Source: Deltaproteobacteria bacterium
Lineage (GTDB): Bacteria > Desulfobacterota > SM23-61
Reading direction: 5' to 3'
NCBI GenBank assembly: GCA_016875165.1
Contig: VGSF01000007.1
Coordinates: 1 to 64,000 of the forward strand
Length of the DNA: 64,000 bases
The position numbers were made by a program, and so were the translations under genes. Below are positions 16,378-25,829 of the stretch, in pieces. The stretch's first letter is position 1. Each line of letters begins with the position of its first letter. Under the pieces are notes generated by a model, which ran no database searches, was not told where the DNA came from, and saw nothing but the letters and a program-made list of their open reading frames with translations.

Positions 16378-16651
16378 GTAACACTTTAGCCCTTTGAAAA
16401 AAGGTGTGTTGTAAAGGCCAAGGAATTCCAGGGGCCGGGGGCCAGAGTGGAATCCGCCTTAGGCGGAGAATCATAAGACGCTGATTTCTCCGCATATGGG
16501 GCGGGCAAGAACCCCCGCCTCCTCCGGAGGAAAAGATCTTCTGTCTTCGTGGCCAAGCGGAAACCCAACCGATGCTTCCGGCGCGTTCCGCTCTAACCCC
16601 CGGCCCTTAACAAAGGCTTTTATACCCTTTTTCAAGTCGCTAAACTGTTAC
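16378..16651 (+). mobile_element. Family B MITE, copy 2
   Basis: This 274-bp element has the standard ends GTAACACTTTAGCCCTTTG and AAGTCGCTAAACTGTTAC. No target duplication is visible, so one flank has changed since insertion. The rest of the gap (16146-16377) shows nothing recognisable. Confidence 0.8.
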
Positions 16652-16674
16652 AGGAGGCGATACAAAATTTGCGA

Positions 16675-16704
16675 TTGACAGCAGGATATCGGCAAAGATA
16701 TTAT
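16675..16704 (+). promoter_or_regulatory. Candidate ilvD promoter
   Basis: A consensus -35 TTGACA (16675-16680) and a -10 TATTAT (16699-16704) are 18 bases apart. They lie between the family B element and ilvD, about 45 bases before the ilvD start. This is by pattern only. Confidence 0.5.
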
Positions 16705-16749
16705 GCAAATCTCTTTTCATATTTCATGAATCCATGCGGAGGATTATTT

Positions 16750-18417
16750 ATGCGTAGCGATCTAATGAAGAAGGGATTGGAGAAAGCTCCCCACCGTTCT
16801 CTCTTTAAGGCCATGGGCTTTACGGACGAAGAAATTCGACGGCCGATGGTGGGCATCGCCAACTCAGCCAATGAAATCATCCCCGGCCACATTCACCTGG
16901 ATAAGATCGTCGAAGCCGTTAAAACCGGCGTACGCCTGGCCGGAGGAACGCCGGTGGAGTTCTGCACCATAGGCGTATGCGACGGCATCGCCATGAACCA
17001 TGAGGGGATGAAATATTCCCTGGCCAGCCGGGAGCTGATTGCCGATTCCGTAGAAGTCATGGCCATTGCCCATCCTTTCGATGCCCTGGTCCTGGTTCCC
17101 AACTGCGACAAGATCGTTCCCGGAATGCTTATGGCCGCCATGCGCTTAAACATCCCATCTATTGTGATCAGCGGCGGACCCATGCTGGCCGGAAAATTTG
17201 GGGAGAAAGAAGTGGATTTGATCAGTGTGTTCGAAGGCGTGGGCCTGGTGGTCCGCGGCGAATGGACCGAAGCCGACTTGAAAGATTTGGAAGATTGCGC
17301 CTGCCCGGGTTGCGGCTCCTGCGCAGGCATGTTTACAGCCAATTCTATGAATTGCCTGTCAGAGGCCCTGGGCCTGGCTCTTCCCGGAAACGGAACCATT
17401 CCGGCTGTAATGGCGGCCCGCATCCGGCTGGCCAAAATGGCCGGGATGAAAGTTATTAAGCTTTGGAAGAAGAACATCCGCCCGGGCGACATTGCCACCC
17501 TCGAGGCCTTCCAGAATGCCATGGCTGTGGACATGGCCCTGGGCTGTTCCACGAACACGGTTTTGCACCTCCCGGCTATCGCCCATGAGGCCGGAATTAA
17601 TTTAAACCTGGACCTCTTCAATACCGTGAGTAACAAGACCCCTCACCTTTGCCATCTCAGTCCCGCAGGCTCTCATCACATACAGGATCTGGATGCTGCC
17701 GGAGGCGTTCCGGCGGTTATGGCCGAATTAACCAAGTTAGGGGAGATCGATAAAACGGTTATGACGGCCACAGGTAAAAACCTCGGCCAGAATTTAAAAG
17801 GGGTGAAAGTCAAGGATTATCGAGTGATTCGGCCAATCAGCGACCCATACCATAAAGAAGGGGGCATTGCCATCCTGAGGGGGAACCTGGCTCCTTACGG
17901 GGCTGTGGTTAAACAGTCAGCCGTTGCCCCCGAAATGATGGTTAATGAGGGTACGGCTATTATCTTCGAGTCCGAAGAAGAAACCATGGAAGCTATTCTC
18001 AAGGGAAAGGTAAAACCGGGCCACATAGTGGTTGTGCGATACGAGGGCCCTAAGGGCGGTCCGGGGATGCGGGAGATGCTCTCTCCTACTTCAGCGATCG
18101 TCGGCATGGGTCTGGATAAAGATGTAGCCCTGATTACTGACGGAAGATTCAGCGGCGGCTCCCGCGGCGCAGCCATCGGACACATTTCTCCGGAAGCTGC
18201 CGAAGGGGGTTTGATCGCTCTGGTAAAAAACGGGGACCGCATCTCCATCAATATTCCCAAGAGAAATCTAACTTTGCTGGTTGGCGAGGAAGAGATCAGG
18301 AAAAGAAAGAAAAATTGGAAACAACCGGAGCCAAAAATCAAATCCGGCTATGTTGCCCGTTATGCTCAGATGGTCACCTCAGCGGGCACCGGGGCTGTTT
18401 TTAAAGAGAAATTTTGA
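16750..18417 (+). CDS. ilvD: Dihydroxy-acid dehydratase
   Basis: IlvD dehydrates 2,3-dihydroxy-3-methylbutanoate and its methylpentanoate homologue, the third step of branched-chain amino acid synthesis. The 555-residue product is full length. Iron-sulfur ligands are visible in [15 protein letters not shown] and [10 protein letters not shown]. The C-terminal [20 protein letters not shown] is typical. The ATG at 16750 has GGAGG seven bases upstream; 27 upstream in-frame codons have no ribosome-binding site and cover the putative promoter. It stands alone, without other ilv genes nearby. Confidence 0.96.
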   Translation: MRSDLMKKGLEKAPHRSLFKAMGFTDEEIRRPMVGIANSANEIIPGHIHLDKIVEAVKTGVRLAGGTPVEFCTIGVCDGIAMNHEGMKYSLASRELIADSVEVMAIAHPFDALVLVPNCDKIVPGMLMAAMRLNIPSIVISGGPMLAGKFGEKEVDLISVFEGVGLVVRGEWTEADLKDLEDCACPGCGSCAGMFTANSMNCLSEALGLALPGNGTIPAVMAARIRLAKMAGMKVIKLWKKNIRPGDIATLEAFQNAMAVDMALGCSTNTVLHLPAIAHEAGINLNLDLFNTVSNKTPHLCHLSPAGSHHIQDLDAAGGVPAVMAELTKLGEIDKTVMTATGKNLGQNLKGVKVKDYRVIRPISDPYHKEGGIAILRGNLAPYGAVVKQSAVAPEMMVNEGTAIIFESEEETMEAILKGKVKPGHIVVVRYEGPKGGPGMREMLSPTSAIVGMGLDKDVALITDGRFSGGSRGAAIGHISPEAAEGGLIALVKNGDRISINIPKRNLTLLVGEEEIRKRKKNWKQPEPKIKSGYVARYAQMVTSAGTGAVFKEKF

Positions 18418-18498
18418 TGAATTCGTAAAAAAGTATTTTTTGCCACCGGGGACACAGAGATCACAGAGCAATAACTAAAATTTTAGAACAAAAAAACC

Positions 18499-18782
18499 TG
18501 ATGGTTTCGTAAAAAGTCAAAAAGCCACTTTCCCCGTCATTCCGGCGAAAGCCGGAATCCAGTAATTTTGATGATCTCGTAAAAAGTCCAACCACATGTC
18601 ATTGCGAAGAGCGTAGCGACTAAACAATCTCATGAAATCAAGCACTTACGAAATACGAGATTGCCTCGCTCCGCTCGCAATGACCACTTTTGGGACTTTT
18701 TACGACTCCATCATTGTTAAGTGCTTATAAATATCCTGGACTCCGATTTTCACCGGAGAGACGACTTTTTACGAGATCATCA
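18499..18782. mobile_element. Nested family C-type elements
   Basis: The outer ends are TGATGGTTTCGTAAAAAGTC (18499) and GACTTTTTACGAGATCATCA (ending 18782). A second pair lies inside, TGATGATCTCGTAAAAAGTC from 18569 and GACTTTTTACGACTCCATCA ending 18713. The outer part carries the GTCATTCCGGCGAAAGCCGG module. The inner one carries a TCATTGCGAAGAGCGTAGCG / CGCTCCGCTCGCAATGA palindrome. No clean target duplication remains. A CACAGAGATCACAGAG repeat lies just upstream at about 18450-18470. Confidence 0.65.
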
Positions 18783-18812
18783 CCTTTTTTTACAAAAACT
18801 TGCATTTTTTTC

Positions 18813-18841
18813 TTGACAAGTTTTTTTTATTGGCATAATCT
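18813..18841 (+). promoter_or_regulatory. Candidate promoter for the MerR-kamA pair
   Basis: TTGACA (18813-18818) is followed after 17 bases by TAATCT (18836-18841), or after 15 bases by CATAAT. The region is very AT-rich and contains an ATAGATTTAGATTTATTTGT stretch downstream that could hold an operator. Confidence 0.4.
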
Positions 18842-18928
18842 ATAGAAAAATAGATTTAGATTTATTTGTAGATTTATATTTCTCAGAGTTACTTATTTGA
18901 CTGGCTTACGCTCCTCTGGAGACTGCCT

Positions 18929-19183
18929 ATGAGGACTTCCGATATACTAAAAAAACTTAATATTCCAAGGCATAAGCTTTATTACCTGGAACAAAAAGGG
19001 TATATCAAGCCGAAACGGATTCCTATGGGAGAGCTTGAAACCAGGGAATACAGCGAAGAAGATTTTAAAAGACTCGAACTGATCTGGAAATATTTGCAGA
19101 ATGGCTTCAAACACAAGATTGCCTACCAGAAAGCAATGGAAGAACTGCAAAGTCCAAAACTTGACCTTGAGAGGGGATCATGA
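18929..19183 (+). CDS. MerR-like helix-turn-helix protein
   Basis: The 84-residue protein has the MerR-type winged helix (residues about 1-70): TSDILKKLNIPRHKLYYLEQ, then the wing with a GYIKP segment and the REYSEEDFKRL helix. It lacks the long dimerisation helix and effector domain of full MerR regulators. It overlaps kamA by four bases (ATGA), so the two are translationally coupled. It probably regulates its own promoter and kamA, perhaps in response to salt or lysine; this is inference. Confidence 0.75.
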   Translation: MRTSDILKKLNIPRHKLYYLEQKGYIKPKRIPMGELETREYSEEDFKRLELIWKYLQNGFKHKIAYQKAMEELQSPKLDLERGS

Positions 19184-20370
19184 GCGTCGCTGGCAGTATT
19201 GTGCTCCCAAGGGAGCCAATGAAAATGGTGATAGGCGCAGAGGCCATACTTTCTGCAGAGGAGGAGTATCAACCCAACCCATGGAAAGAGGCCACCAACG
19301 AGGAATGGGAAGACTGGCGGTGGCAATTAAAACATCGGGTTACCAGAGCGGAGCAGCTTAAATTAATCTTAAATCTCAGCCAGGAAGAAATTGCGGCCAT
19401 TGAAGTTTCCAAAGGCAGAATGGCTACAGCTATAACCCCTTATTTTGCTAAATTAATGGACCGCAATGATTCCAACTGCCCCATCCGCCGGCAGGCCATT
19501 CCCACCCTGGAGGAATTCCACTTTTCCCCCCATGACCTTTTTGATCCCTGCGCAGAAGATGAAAATTCCCCGGTCCACGGCCTAGTCCACCGGTATCCGG
19601 ACCGCGTGCTCCTCCTGGTTACGGATAAATGCGCGGTTTACTGCCGGTACTGCACACGCCGCCGGATGGTGGGTTCCAGCGAAAACTGCATTACCGAAGC
19701 GAAGCTTGATGAAGCAATATCCTACATCCAGGCCACCAAGAAGATTCGGGATGTTTTAATCTCGGGTGGCGATCCCCTGCTCTTAGAAGACGACCATCTT
19801 GAAGGAATCATTGCCAAAGTGAGAAGGATTCCCCATGTGGAGATCATCCGCATCGGCACCCGGGTGCCGGTAACTCTTCCCCAGAGAATTACCCCCTCGC
19901 TAACTGGGATATTGAAGAAATACCATCCGCTCTGGATGAGCATTCATTTCAGCCACCCCAAGGAGATCACTAAGGAAGTTCGCCGGGCCTGCGCCCTGCT
20001 ATCTGAGGCAGGCGTTCCCTTAGGAAGCCAGACCGTTCTTCTGCGGAGGATCAACGACCGTTCTGTGGTCATGAAGCGCCTGATGCACGAACTGTTGAAG
20101 ATCCGTGTCCGTCCCTACTACATATATCAATGCGACCTGGCTATGGGCACTGAGCATTTCCGCACCCCCATTGCTGTAGGAATTAATATCATCGAAAAAT
20201 TACGCGGGCATACCACCGGCTATGCGGTTCCCAGTTTTGTCATAGACGCCCCGGGCGGCGGCGGCAAGATTCCGGTGGGCCCCACGTACCTGATTTCCCA
20301 GGATAAAGGAAAGATGGTCCTGCGCAACTATCAGGGTAAGGTTTTTGAATATCAGGAACCCCAGAGTTAG
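19180..20370 (+). CDS. kamA: Lysine 2,3-aminomutase (radical SAM, PLP)
   Basis: The 396-residue enzyme should convert L-lysine to beta-lysine. The radical-SAM cluster is Cys151, Cys155 and Cys158 (CAVYCRYC). Asp319 (QCDLAMG) and Asp356 (VIDAPGGGGK) are 37 residues apart, as are the two Asp that bind the lysine side-chain amine in clostridial KAM. Lys363 matches the PLP-binding lysine seven residues later. Glutamate 2,3-aminomutases replace both Asp, so lysine is the likely substrate. beta-Lysine serves lysine fermentation or osmolyte (N-acetyl-beta-lysine) synthesis; no ablB acetyltransferase lies adjacent. Confidence 0.9.
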   Translation: MSVAGSIVLPREPMKMVIGAEAILSAEEEYQPNPWKEATNEEWEDWRWQLKHRVTRAEQLKLILNLSQEEIAAIEVSKGRMATAITPYFAKLMDRNDSNCPIRRQAIPTLEEFHFSPHDLFDPCAEDENSPVHGLVHRYPDRVLLLVTDKCAVYCRYCTRRRMVGSSENCITEAKLDEAISYIQATKKIRDVLISGGDPLLLEDDHLEGIIAKVRRIPHVEIIRIGTRVPVTLPQRITPSLTGILKKYHPLWMSIHFSHPKEITKEVRRACALLSEAGVPLGSQTVLLRRINDRSVVMKRLMHELLKIRVRPYYIYQCDLAMGTEHFRTPIAVGINIIEKLRGHTTGYAVPSFVIDAPGGGGKIPVGPTYLISQDKGKMVLRNYQGKVFEYQEPQS

Positions 20371-20400
20371 GGGGCCTGAAAACAAAGCGCAGGGAATAAG

Positions 20401-20435
20401 AAAGCCCTCTTAAAATGCAAGAGGGCTTTCTTATT
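20401..20435. terminator. Bidirectional terminator between kamA and lon
   Basis: An 11-bp perfect stem, AAAGCCCTCTT / AAGAGGGCTTT, with a 7-base loop is followed by T-rich sequence on the plus strand and preceded by A-rich sequence. It lies between convergent genes, so it can end both transcripts. Confidence 0.85.
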
Positions 20436-22851
20436 TATTGGCCTTTTTCTTAAGAGCCAGCTCGATGACTTCGTCCATACGCTTAACGAAGTGAAACTTT
20501 AAGTCTTTCTTTACCTGCTCAGAAACTTCATCCAGATCCTTCTCGTTCTTCTTGGGCAGGATAACCGTGGCGATGCCGGCCCGTCTGGCTGCCAGCACTT
20601 TCTCTTTAATCCCGCCCACCGGAAGGACCAGTCCCCTAAGAGTTATCTCGCCGGTCATGGCCACATCGCTGCGCACGGGCCTTCCGGTGAGCAGGGAGGT
20701 GAGGGCTGTAAGCATGGTCACGCCTGCAGACGGCCCATCTTTGGGAATGGCTCCGGAAGGAACATGTATATGGATGTCGCTGCTGTCGAAGAAGTTTTCC
20801 GGAATTTTCCAGGCTTTGGCCCTGGTGCGCACGTAACTCAGGGCGGCCTGGGCTGATTCCTTCATTACGTCCCCTAATTGACCGGTAAGGGAAAATCCTT
20901 TACGCCCTTTCATGCGCGTGGCCTCGATAAAAAGGATGTCTCCCCCCGTAGGAGTCCAGGCCAGGCCTGTGGCCACACCCGGTTCCGAAGTGCGTTCCGC
21001 GACCTCCGAGAAAAATTTAACGGGCCCGAGGTAAGAGGACAGGCCCTCGGCATCGATGACCGTGAGGATTTCCCGGCCTTCAGCCACGCGCCTGGCCACT
21101 CCCCGGCAGACGTTGGCGATCTCCCGTTCCAGGTTGCGCACTCCTGCTTCCCGGGTGTATTCGAGAGCAATGCGCCCGAGAGCCCCGTCTTCGAATCTTA
21201 TGTCCCGCTCCGAAAGGCCGTGGGCCTCGATTTGTTTAGGAACCAGATAATCCCTGGCAATCTTCAACTTCTCTTCTTCCGTATATCCCGGAAGATCCAG
21301 AACCTCCATCCGGTCCCTAAGCGCCGGAGGAATCGGATCCAGGATGTTGGCCGTGGTAATGAACATGACTTTGCTGAGGTCGAAAGGCACGTCGAGATAA
21401 TGATCGGAAAAGGCGTAATTCTGCTCGGGATCCAAAACCTCCAGCAAGGCAGCCGAGGGGTCGCCGCGAAAATCCATCCCTAACTTATCGATCTCATCGA
21501 GCATGAAAACCGGGTTATTCGAGCTGGCCTTGCGCATTCCCTGAATTATCCTCCCGGGGAGAGCGCCGACGTAGGTGCGGCGATGGCCGCGGATCTCCGC
21601 TTCATCACGCACGCCGCCCAGGGACATGCGGATGAACTTACGTCCCAGGGCTTTGGCGATGGACTTTCCCACAGAAGTCTTGCCAGTCCCTGGAGGCCCG
21701 ACAAAACAGAGGATGGGACCCTTCATGTCGGCTTTGAGCTTGCGCACCGATAGATATTCCAGGATACGTCTCTTCACCTTCTCCAGGTCGTAGTGGTCTT
21801 CATCCAGAACTTTCTGGGCCTGGATAATCTCCAGGTTGTCCGTAGTGGAAACGGCCCAGGGAAGTTCGATGAGCCAGTCGAGGTAAGTCCGGGAGACGGT
21901 GTATTCCGCGGCTGACGGCGGCATCTTGGCCAGACGATCCAGCTCCCGTTCCCCTTCTTTCATGGCTTCCGGCGGGAGCTTGGCCTGGACCAGGCGCTTG
22001 CGCAATTCATCAATTTCAACCCCCCGTTCATCCCTTTCGCCCAATTCCTTCTGGATGGCTTTGAGCTGTTCGCGCAGGAAATACTCCCGCTGCGACTTAT
22101 CGATCCCCTCCCGCACCTGGCTCTGGATTTTGGAGCTTAGTTCCAGGACGCTGAGCTCCTTGGAGAGCAGAAGATTGGCCTTTTCCAACCGGTCTTTGAC
22201 GTTCAGCGTCTCCAGGATGGCTTGCTTGTCAGTTAGAGGAACGTTTAAGGTGGAGGCAACCAGATCAGCCAGAGCTCCGGGCTCGTCGAGATTCATGGCC
22301 ATGATAGCCAGCTCTGCCGGAAGGTTGGGGGCCATTTCCACAACCTTCTGGAAGATGGACTTCACTCCGACCATCAGGGCCTGAGCATCCGCGTGTTCTC
22401 CAACCTGATCTTGCAGGGGAACAACCTTGGCCCGCAGGAAGGGTTCCCGCTGGGTGAATTCGGCAAGGCGAATGCGGGTAGTGCCCTGGATGAGCAGGCG
22501 AAGACTGTTATCGGGCATTTTGATCATCTTTAAGATGTAAGCCGCGCACCCGGTTTCGAATAAATCTTCCGGTTTGACCTGTTCCACCTCTTTATTTTTG
22601 ATGGCCACGACCCCGGTCATTTTATTGGCCAGCAGAGCGGCATCGATAAGCTTGATCAGAGGTTCCTGGCTGACCAAAAGCGGCAGGATCATCCTTGGGT
22701 AGAGCGCAGCTTCACGGATGGGGATGATGGGTAGTTCTTCCGGAATCTTAAGGCCTTTTATCCCTTCTCCTTTGCCGGCCATCTCACTCATGCCAGAATC
22801 CTCTATAACGATATTTCCCTCGTCGGGGATGAGGAATTGGTTCGCCTTCAT
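20431..22851 (-). CDS. lon: ATP-dependent protease La
   Basis: Lon is a cytoplasmic AAA+ serine protease that degrades misfolded and regulatory proteins. The 806-residue protein has the N-terminal substrate domain, Walker A GPPGTGKTS in the middle, and a C-terminal protease domain with catalytic Ser708 in PKDGPSAG and Lys751, 43 residues later as in E. coli Lon. Its ATG overlaps the end of the hsp20 gene by four bases, so the protease and the small heat-shock protein are translationally coupled. The terminator at 20401 ends the operon. Confidence 0.97.
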   Translation of the reverse strand: MKANQFLIPDEGNIVIEDSGMSEMAGKGEGIKGLKIPEELPIIPIREAALYPRMILPLLVSQEPLIKLIDAALLANKMTGVVAIKNKEVEQVKPEDLFETGCAAYILKMIKMPDNSLRLLIQGTTRIRLAEFTQREPFLRAKVVPLQDQVGEHADAQALMVGVKSIFQKVVEMAPNLPAELAIMAMNLDEPGALADLVASTLNVPLTDKQAILETLNVKDRLEKANLLLSKELSVLELSSKIQSQVREGIDKSQREYFLREQLKAIQKELGERDERGVEIDELRKRLVQAKLPPEAMKEGERELDRLAKMPPSAAEYTVSRTYLDWLIELPWAVSTTDNLEIIQAQKVLDEDHYDLEKVKRRILEYLSVRKLKADMKGPILCFVGPPGTGKTSVGKSIAKALGRKFIRMSLGGVRDEAEIRGHRRTYVGALPGRIIQGMRKASSNNPVFMLDEIDKLGMDFRGDPSAALLEVLDPEQNYAFSDHYLDVPFDLSKVMFITTANILDPIPPALRDRMEVLDLPGYTEEEKLKIARDYLVPKQIEAHGLSERDIRFEDGALGRIALEYTREAGVRNLEREIANVCRGVARRVAEGREILTVIDAEGLSSYLGPVKFFSEVAERTSEPGVATGLAWTPTGGDILFIEATRMKGRKGFSLTGQLGDVMKESAQAALSYVRTRAKAWKIPENFFDSSDIHIHVPSGAIPKDGPSAGVTMLTALTSLLTGRPVRSDVAMTGEITLRGLVLPVGGIKEKVLAARRAGIATVILPKKNEKDLDEVSEQVKKDLKFHFVKRMDEVIELALKKKANK

Positions 22852-23276
22852 AGAAGTTTCACCTCCACCGTCCTTGTGACCGACTCTTTCATCTTGGGGA
22901 TGGTGACGAAGAGGAACCCTTCCCGGTAATTAGCCTTGATTCCGTCCGTTTTGAGGGGGAAGGGGATACGCAGCGTGCGCTCGAAATACCCGTAATCTAT
23001 CTCCATCTGATGAAGCCGGGTTTTGGGGGAGGGTGAGTATTCGGTCCTCGTCCCGGAGATGGAAAGGAGGTCTTTTTCAAAGAGGACATGAATATCGCTT
23101 GATTTCAGGCCGGCGATCTCCATAACCACGGCAAGGCTGTCTTCTGTTTCATAAATGTCCATCGGCGGGTGGAAGGACTGCTCCGGCTGGTAGCCCAGCG
23201 GTTTCAAATCCTTAAAAAATTCACCCATGAGTCGATGCATCCTGTTTCTCATCTGGTCGAAATCATCTATCTTCAT
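22848..23276 (-). CDS. Small heat-shock protein, Hsp20/alpha-crystallin family
   Basis: The 142-residue chaperone has the alpha-crystallin domain in its second half (PPMDIYETEDSLAVVMEIAG to the NYREGFLFVTIPK strand). It would hold unfolding proteins for refolding or for degradation by Lon, encoded immediately downstream with a four-base overlap. A GGGAGG site precedes the ATG. No CIRCE or sigma-32-like element was recognised in the 210-base divergent region upstream. Confidence 0.9.
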   Translation of the reverse strand: MKIDDFDQMRNRMHRLMGEFFKDLKPLGYQPEQSFHPPMDIYETEDSLAVVMEIAGLKSSDIHVLFEKDLLSISGTRTEYSPSPKTRLHQMEIDYGYFERTLRIPFPLKTDGIKANYREGFLFVTIPKMKESVTRTVEVKLL

Positions 23277-23487
23277 GATTCCCTCCCTATTTTCTCCGGC
23301 TATCTACAAGAATCTACCAAAAATAAACCAGGAGTCAATAGGCGATTTCTCCTCGCCAACCCTCTCTTTTTTCCGCTTACTTCCTTGAAGAGAAGTTTTT
23401 TTTCTGATAATATACCCTCGTAATTCAGGCAAAGTTATACGGTTTTAGCAAATCGCCGGATTATGATTTTTTGCAGGAGGACCGAGC

Positions 23488-24024
23488 ATGGCGGAGATTA
23501 AGAGGGCCATCGAGCTGGCCATGGAAAAAACCAAGAGCCTTCACCTTTCGCACGAGGAGCTGGAAAAGCTAAGAGAGGAAGAAATGCAAGCCAAGGCCCG
23601 CAGCCTGGCAAACCGCTTCCTGGAAGTCGATTTTCATTTCAAGGAAGTGGAAAAGGAATTATTGAAACTGGCCCTTGATCAGCGAGAGCCTTTAAAAAAG
23701 CTCCTGCGCCAATATTTATCCGAAGCCATCCAGTTAGACCGGGATAACGCCCTCATCTTCCAGGGAATTGAAACCTTACAAAAAGAGAGCAACAGCATAA
23801 AACGAAAATTTCAGCAGTTGATAAAAAACTACCGGGAGCGGAAAGAACGCGCCTTTGCCGAGACAGAAAAAAAGGTTCTTTTTAAACTGGAAGAGCTGGG
23901 TATTGCCGGCTCTGCAGTTCAGGCGAAGGTTGAAGGCAGCCAGGAGTGGGAGCAAGCCCTGGTTAAATTTAAACCGGACTTCGAAGAAAAGCTTCGTGTT
24001 TTGCAAGAAGAATTGAAAAAATAA
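23488..24024 (+). CDS. Coiled-coil protein of unknown function
   Basis: The 178-residue protein is almost all charged helix, rich in Glu, Lys and Leu, with heptad-like spacing from about residue 15 to 130. It has no signal peptide, membrane segment or cysteine cluster. A small globular tail covers about residues 130-178. GGAGG precedes the ATG by eight bases. It is transcribed divergently from hsp20-lon and followed at once by a family B element. I do not recognise the family; a stress-related role is only suggested by location. Confidence 0.65.
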   Translation: MAEIKRAIELAMEKTKSLHLSHEELEKLREEEMQAKARSLANRFLEVDFHFKEVEKELLKLALDQREPLKKLLRQYLSEAIQLDRDNALIFQGIETLQKESNSIKRKFQQLIKNYRERKERAFAETEKKVLFKLEELGIAGSAVQAKVEGSQEWEQALVKFKPDFEEKLRVLQEELKK

Positions 24025-24033
24025 GGATTCCTT

Positions 24034-24308
24034 GTAACAGTTCAGCGATTTGAAAAAATGGCATTAAAGCCTTTGTTGAGGGCCGGGGGTTAGAGCGGAA
24101 CGCGCCGGAAGCATCGGTTGGGGTTCCGCTTGGCCACGAAGACAGAAGATCTTTTCCTGCGGATGAGGCGGGGGTTCTTGCCCGCCCCATATGCGGAGAT
24201 ATAAGCGCCTTATGATTCTCCGCCTAAGGCGGATTACGCTCTGGCCCCCGGCCCCTGGAATCCCTTGGCCTTTACAACACACTTTTTTTCAAAGAGCTAA
24301 AGTGTTAC
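24034..24308 (-). mobile_element. Family B MITE, copy 3, with exact 8-bp duplication
   Basis: This 275-bp inverted copy is flanked by an exact 8-bp direct repeat GATTCCTT (24026-24033 and 24309-24316). Ends are GTAACAG and GTGTTAC. It sits two bases after the duplication that follows the coiled-coil gene's stop. Confidence 0.9.
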
Positions 24309-24350
24309 GATTCCTTATTAGATTGAGGATCAAGGAGGATCAAGAAAATT

Positions 24351-25307
24351 ATGTCTCTTGTCATTGTTCCAGATGATTTTCCGTCCATTCTGTCAGGGAC
24401 GGAATCTTTGCAACGCCTCCGGCAATTTGCCGAGGTAATCGTTTACACTGAAAAAGCTTCCTCCCCGGAGGAACTACAACAAAGGCTTAAGGGGGCGGGG
24501 GTGGCCATTAACATCCGGGCCTACTCTAAATTTACCGAACCGTTGCTGCGCTCCTGTCCACAGTTAAAGTTGATTGCTGTTCTGGGCATCGGCACGGATA
24601 ATGTCGACCTGACCGCAGCTTCCCGGCTGGGTATCAAGGTCAGTAACACCCCCGGATTCTCGGCCGTCTCTGTGGCCGAGCATACCTTGGCTTTGATGAT
24701 GGCCGCAGCCCGAAAAATTCCGGCCCACGAACAGGAGTTGCGCAACGGCCGCTGGACCAGGCTGCCCATGACCCAGCTTCACGGCAAAACCCTGGGCATC
24801 GTGGGGCTCGGCAACATCGGCCGCCAACTGGCTTCTTTGGCCAGAGGGATCGGCATGAACATCATGGCCTGGACTCTCAACCCCAGTCCGGATAGAGCGG
24901 CAGAAGCTGGCGTCCAGTTCGTCGAATTTGATCAGCTCCTCTCCCAATCCGACGTCATCGCCATCACCATCCGCGCTTCCGAAAAAACCAGAAACCTCAT
25001 CTCCCGGCAGGCTCTGGCCAGGGTAAAACCATCCTGTATCCTGGTAAACACAGCCCGGGCCAGCATCGTGGATACGGCGGCAATGATCGAATTTTTGCAG
25101 ACCGGAAAACTTGCTGCGGCGGCCCTGGACGTCTATGACCAGGAGCCTCTGCCCCCGGCAGATCCTCTTCTTTCCCTGGCCAACGTAGTGCTCTCTCCCC
25201 ACAATGCCGGCATGACCGCGGAAGCCATTGAGAAGGGAAATCAGATGGTGGTGGATAACGTAATTGCCTTTCTTCAGGGCCGGCTGATCAATCTGGTCAA
25301 CGAATGA
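24351..25307 (+). CDS. D-2-hydroxyacid dehydrogenase family protein
   Basis: The 318-residue protein belongs to the D-isomer 2-hydroxyacid dehydrogenases (PGDH, glycerate or hydroxypyruvate reductase group), which reduce 2-oxo acids with NAD(P)H. The Rossmann motif is GIVGLGNIGRQ near residue 145. The catalytic Arg lies in VNTAR, the Glu in YDQEPLP and the His in LSPHNAG. No C-terminal ACT domain is present, which argues against a regulated SerA. The substrate is not determinable. It stands alone between two family B elements. Confidence 0.85.
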   Translation: MSLVIVPDDFPSILSGTESLQRLRQFAEVIVYTEKASSPEELQQRLKGAGVAINIRAYSKFTEPLLRSCPQLKLIAVLGIGTDNVDLTAASRLGIKVSNTPGFSAVSVAEHTLALMMAAARKIPAHEQELRNGRWTRLPMTQLHGKTLGIVGLGNIGRQLASLARGIGMNIMAWTLNPSPDRAAEAGVQFVEFDQLLSQSDVIAITIRASEKTRNLISRQALARVKPSCILVNTARASIVDTAAMIEFLQTGKLAAAALDVYDQEPLPPADPLLSLANVVLSPHNAGMTAEAIEKGNQMVVDNVIAFLQGRLINLVNE

Positions 25308-25370
25308 AAGACTTTAGCCACAGAGGGCACAGAGATCGCAGAGCTATAAAATAAATTTATAACAAAAAAC

Positions 25371-25645
25371 GAAACACTTTAGCTCTTTGAAAAAAGGTGT
25401 GTTGTAAGGGCCAAGGGATTCCAGGGACCGGGGGCCAGAGCGGAATCCGCCTTAGGCGGAGAATCATAAGGCGCTTATATCTCCGCATATGGGGCGGGCA
25501 AGAACCCCCGCCTCCTCCGGAGGAAACGATCTTTTGTCCTTGTGGCCAAGCGGAAACCCAACCGATGCTTCCGGCACGTTCCGCTCTAACCCCCGGTCCT
25601 CAACAAAGGCCTTAATACCATTTTTTCAAATCGCCAAACTGTTAC
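25371..25645 (+). mobile_element. Family B MITE, copy 4, with exact 8-bp duplication
   Basis: This 275-bp copy is flanked by an exact 8-bp repeat CAAAAAAC (25363-25370 and 25646-25653). The left end is slightly decayed (GAAACAC). A CCACAGAGGGCACAGAGAT repeat lies just upstream at 25318-25340. Confidence 0.9.
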
Positions 25646-25728
25646 CAAAAAACATTTTAGAACACGGATGAACGCAAATAAATTCAGATAAAATGCTTTT
25701 TAAAAAATTTTATTAAGCATATTTTAAT

Positions 25729-25826
25729 TTTATCTGTGTTTATCGATGGTTATCTGTGTCCTAAATTTTCTTTTTTAAGATCTTTCTTTATATCTCGGCG
25801 ATCTCTGCGTCCTCTGCGGTGAATTT
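25729..25826. repeat. Family E dispersed repeat
   Basis: About 98 bases starting near TTTATCTGTGTTTATCGATG and ending CTCTGCGTCCTCTGCGG closely resemble 56213-56311. Shorter pieces (CTGTGATCTCTGTGCCCTCT and complements) occur near 3062, 3431, 4745, 18455, 25318, 31740, 32750 and 55565. It is non-coding and lies in front of several gene starts or ends. Confidence 0.6.
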
Positions 25827-25829
25827 TTC

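Noticed and set aside
16893..17636. 247-codon frame opposite ilvD
   Set aside because: Antisense shadow of a conserved gene caused by its codon bias.
20878..21483. 201-codon frame opposite lon
   Set aside because: Antisense shadow; lon motifs are intact on the other strand.
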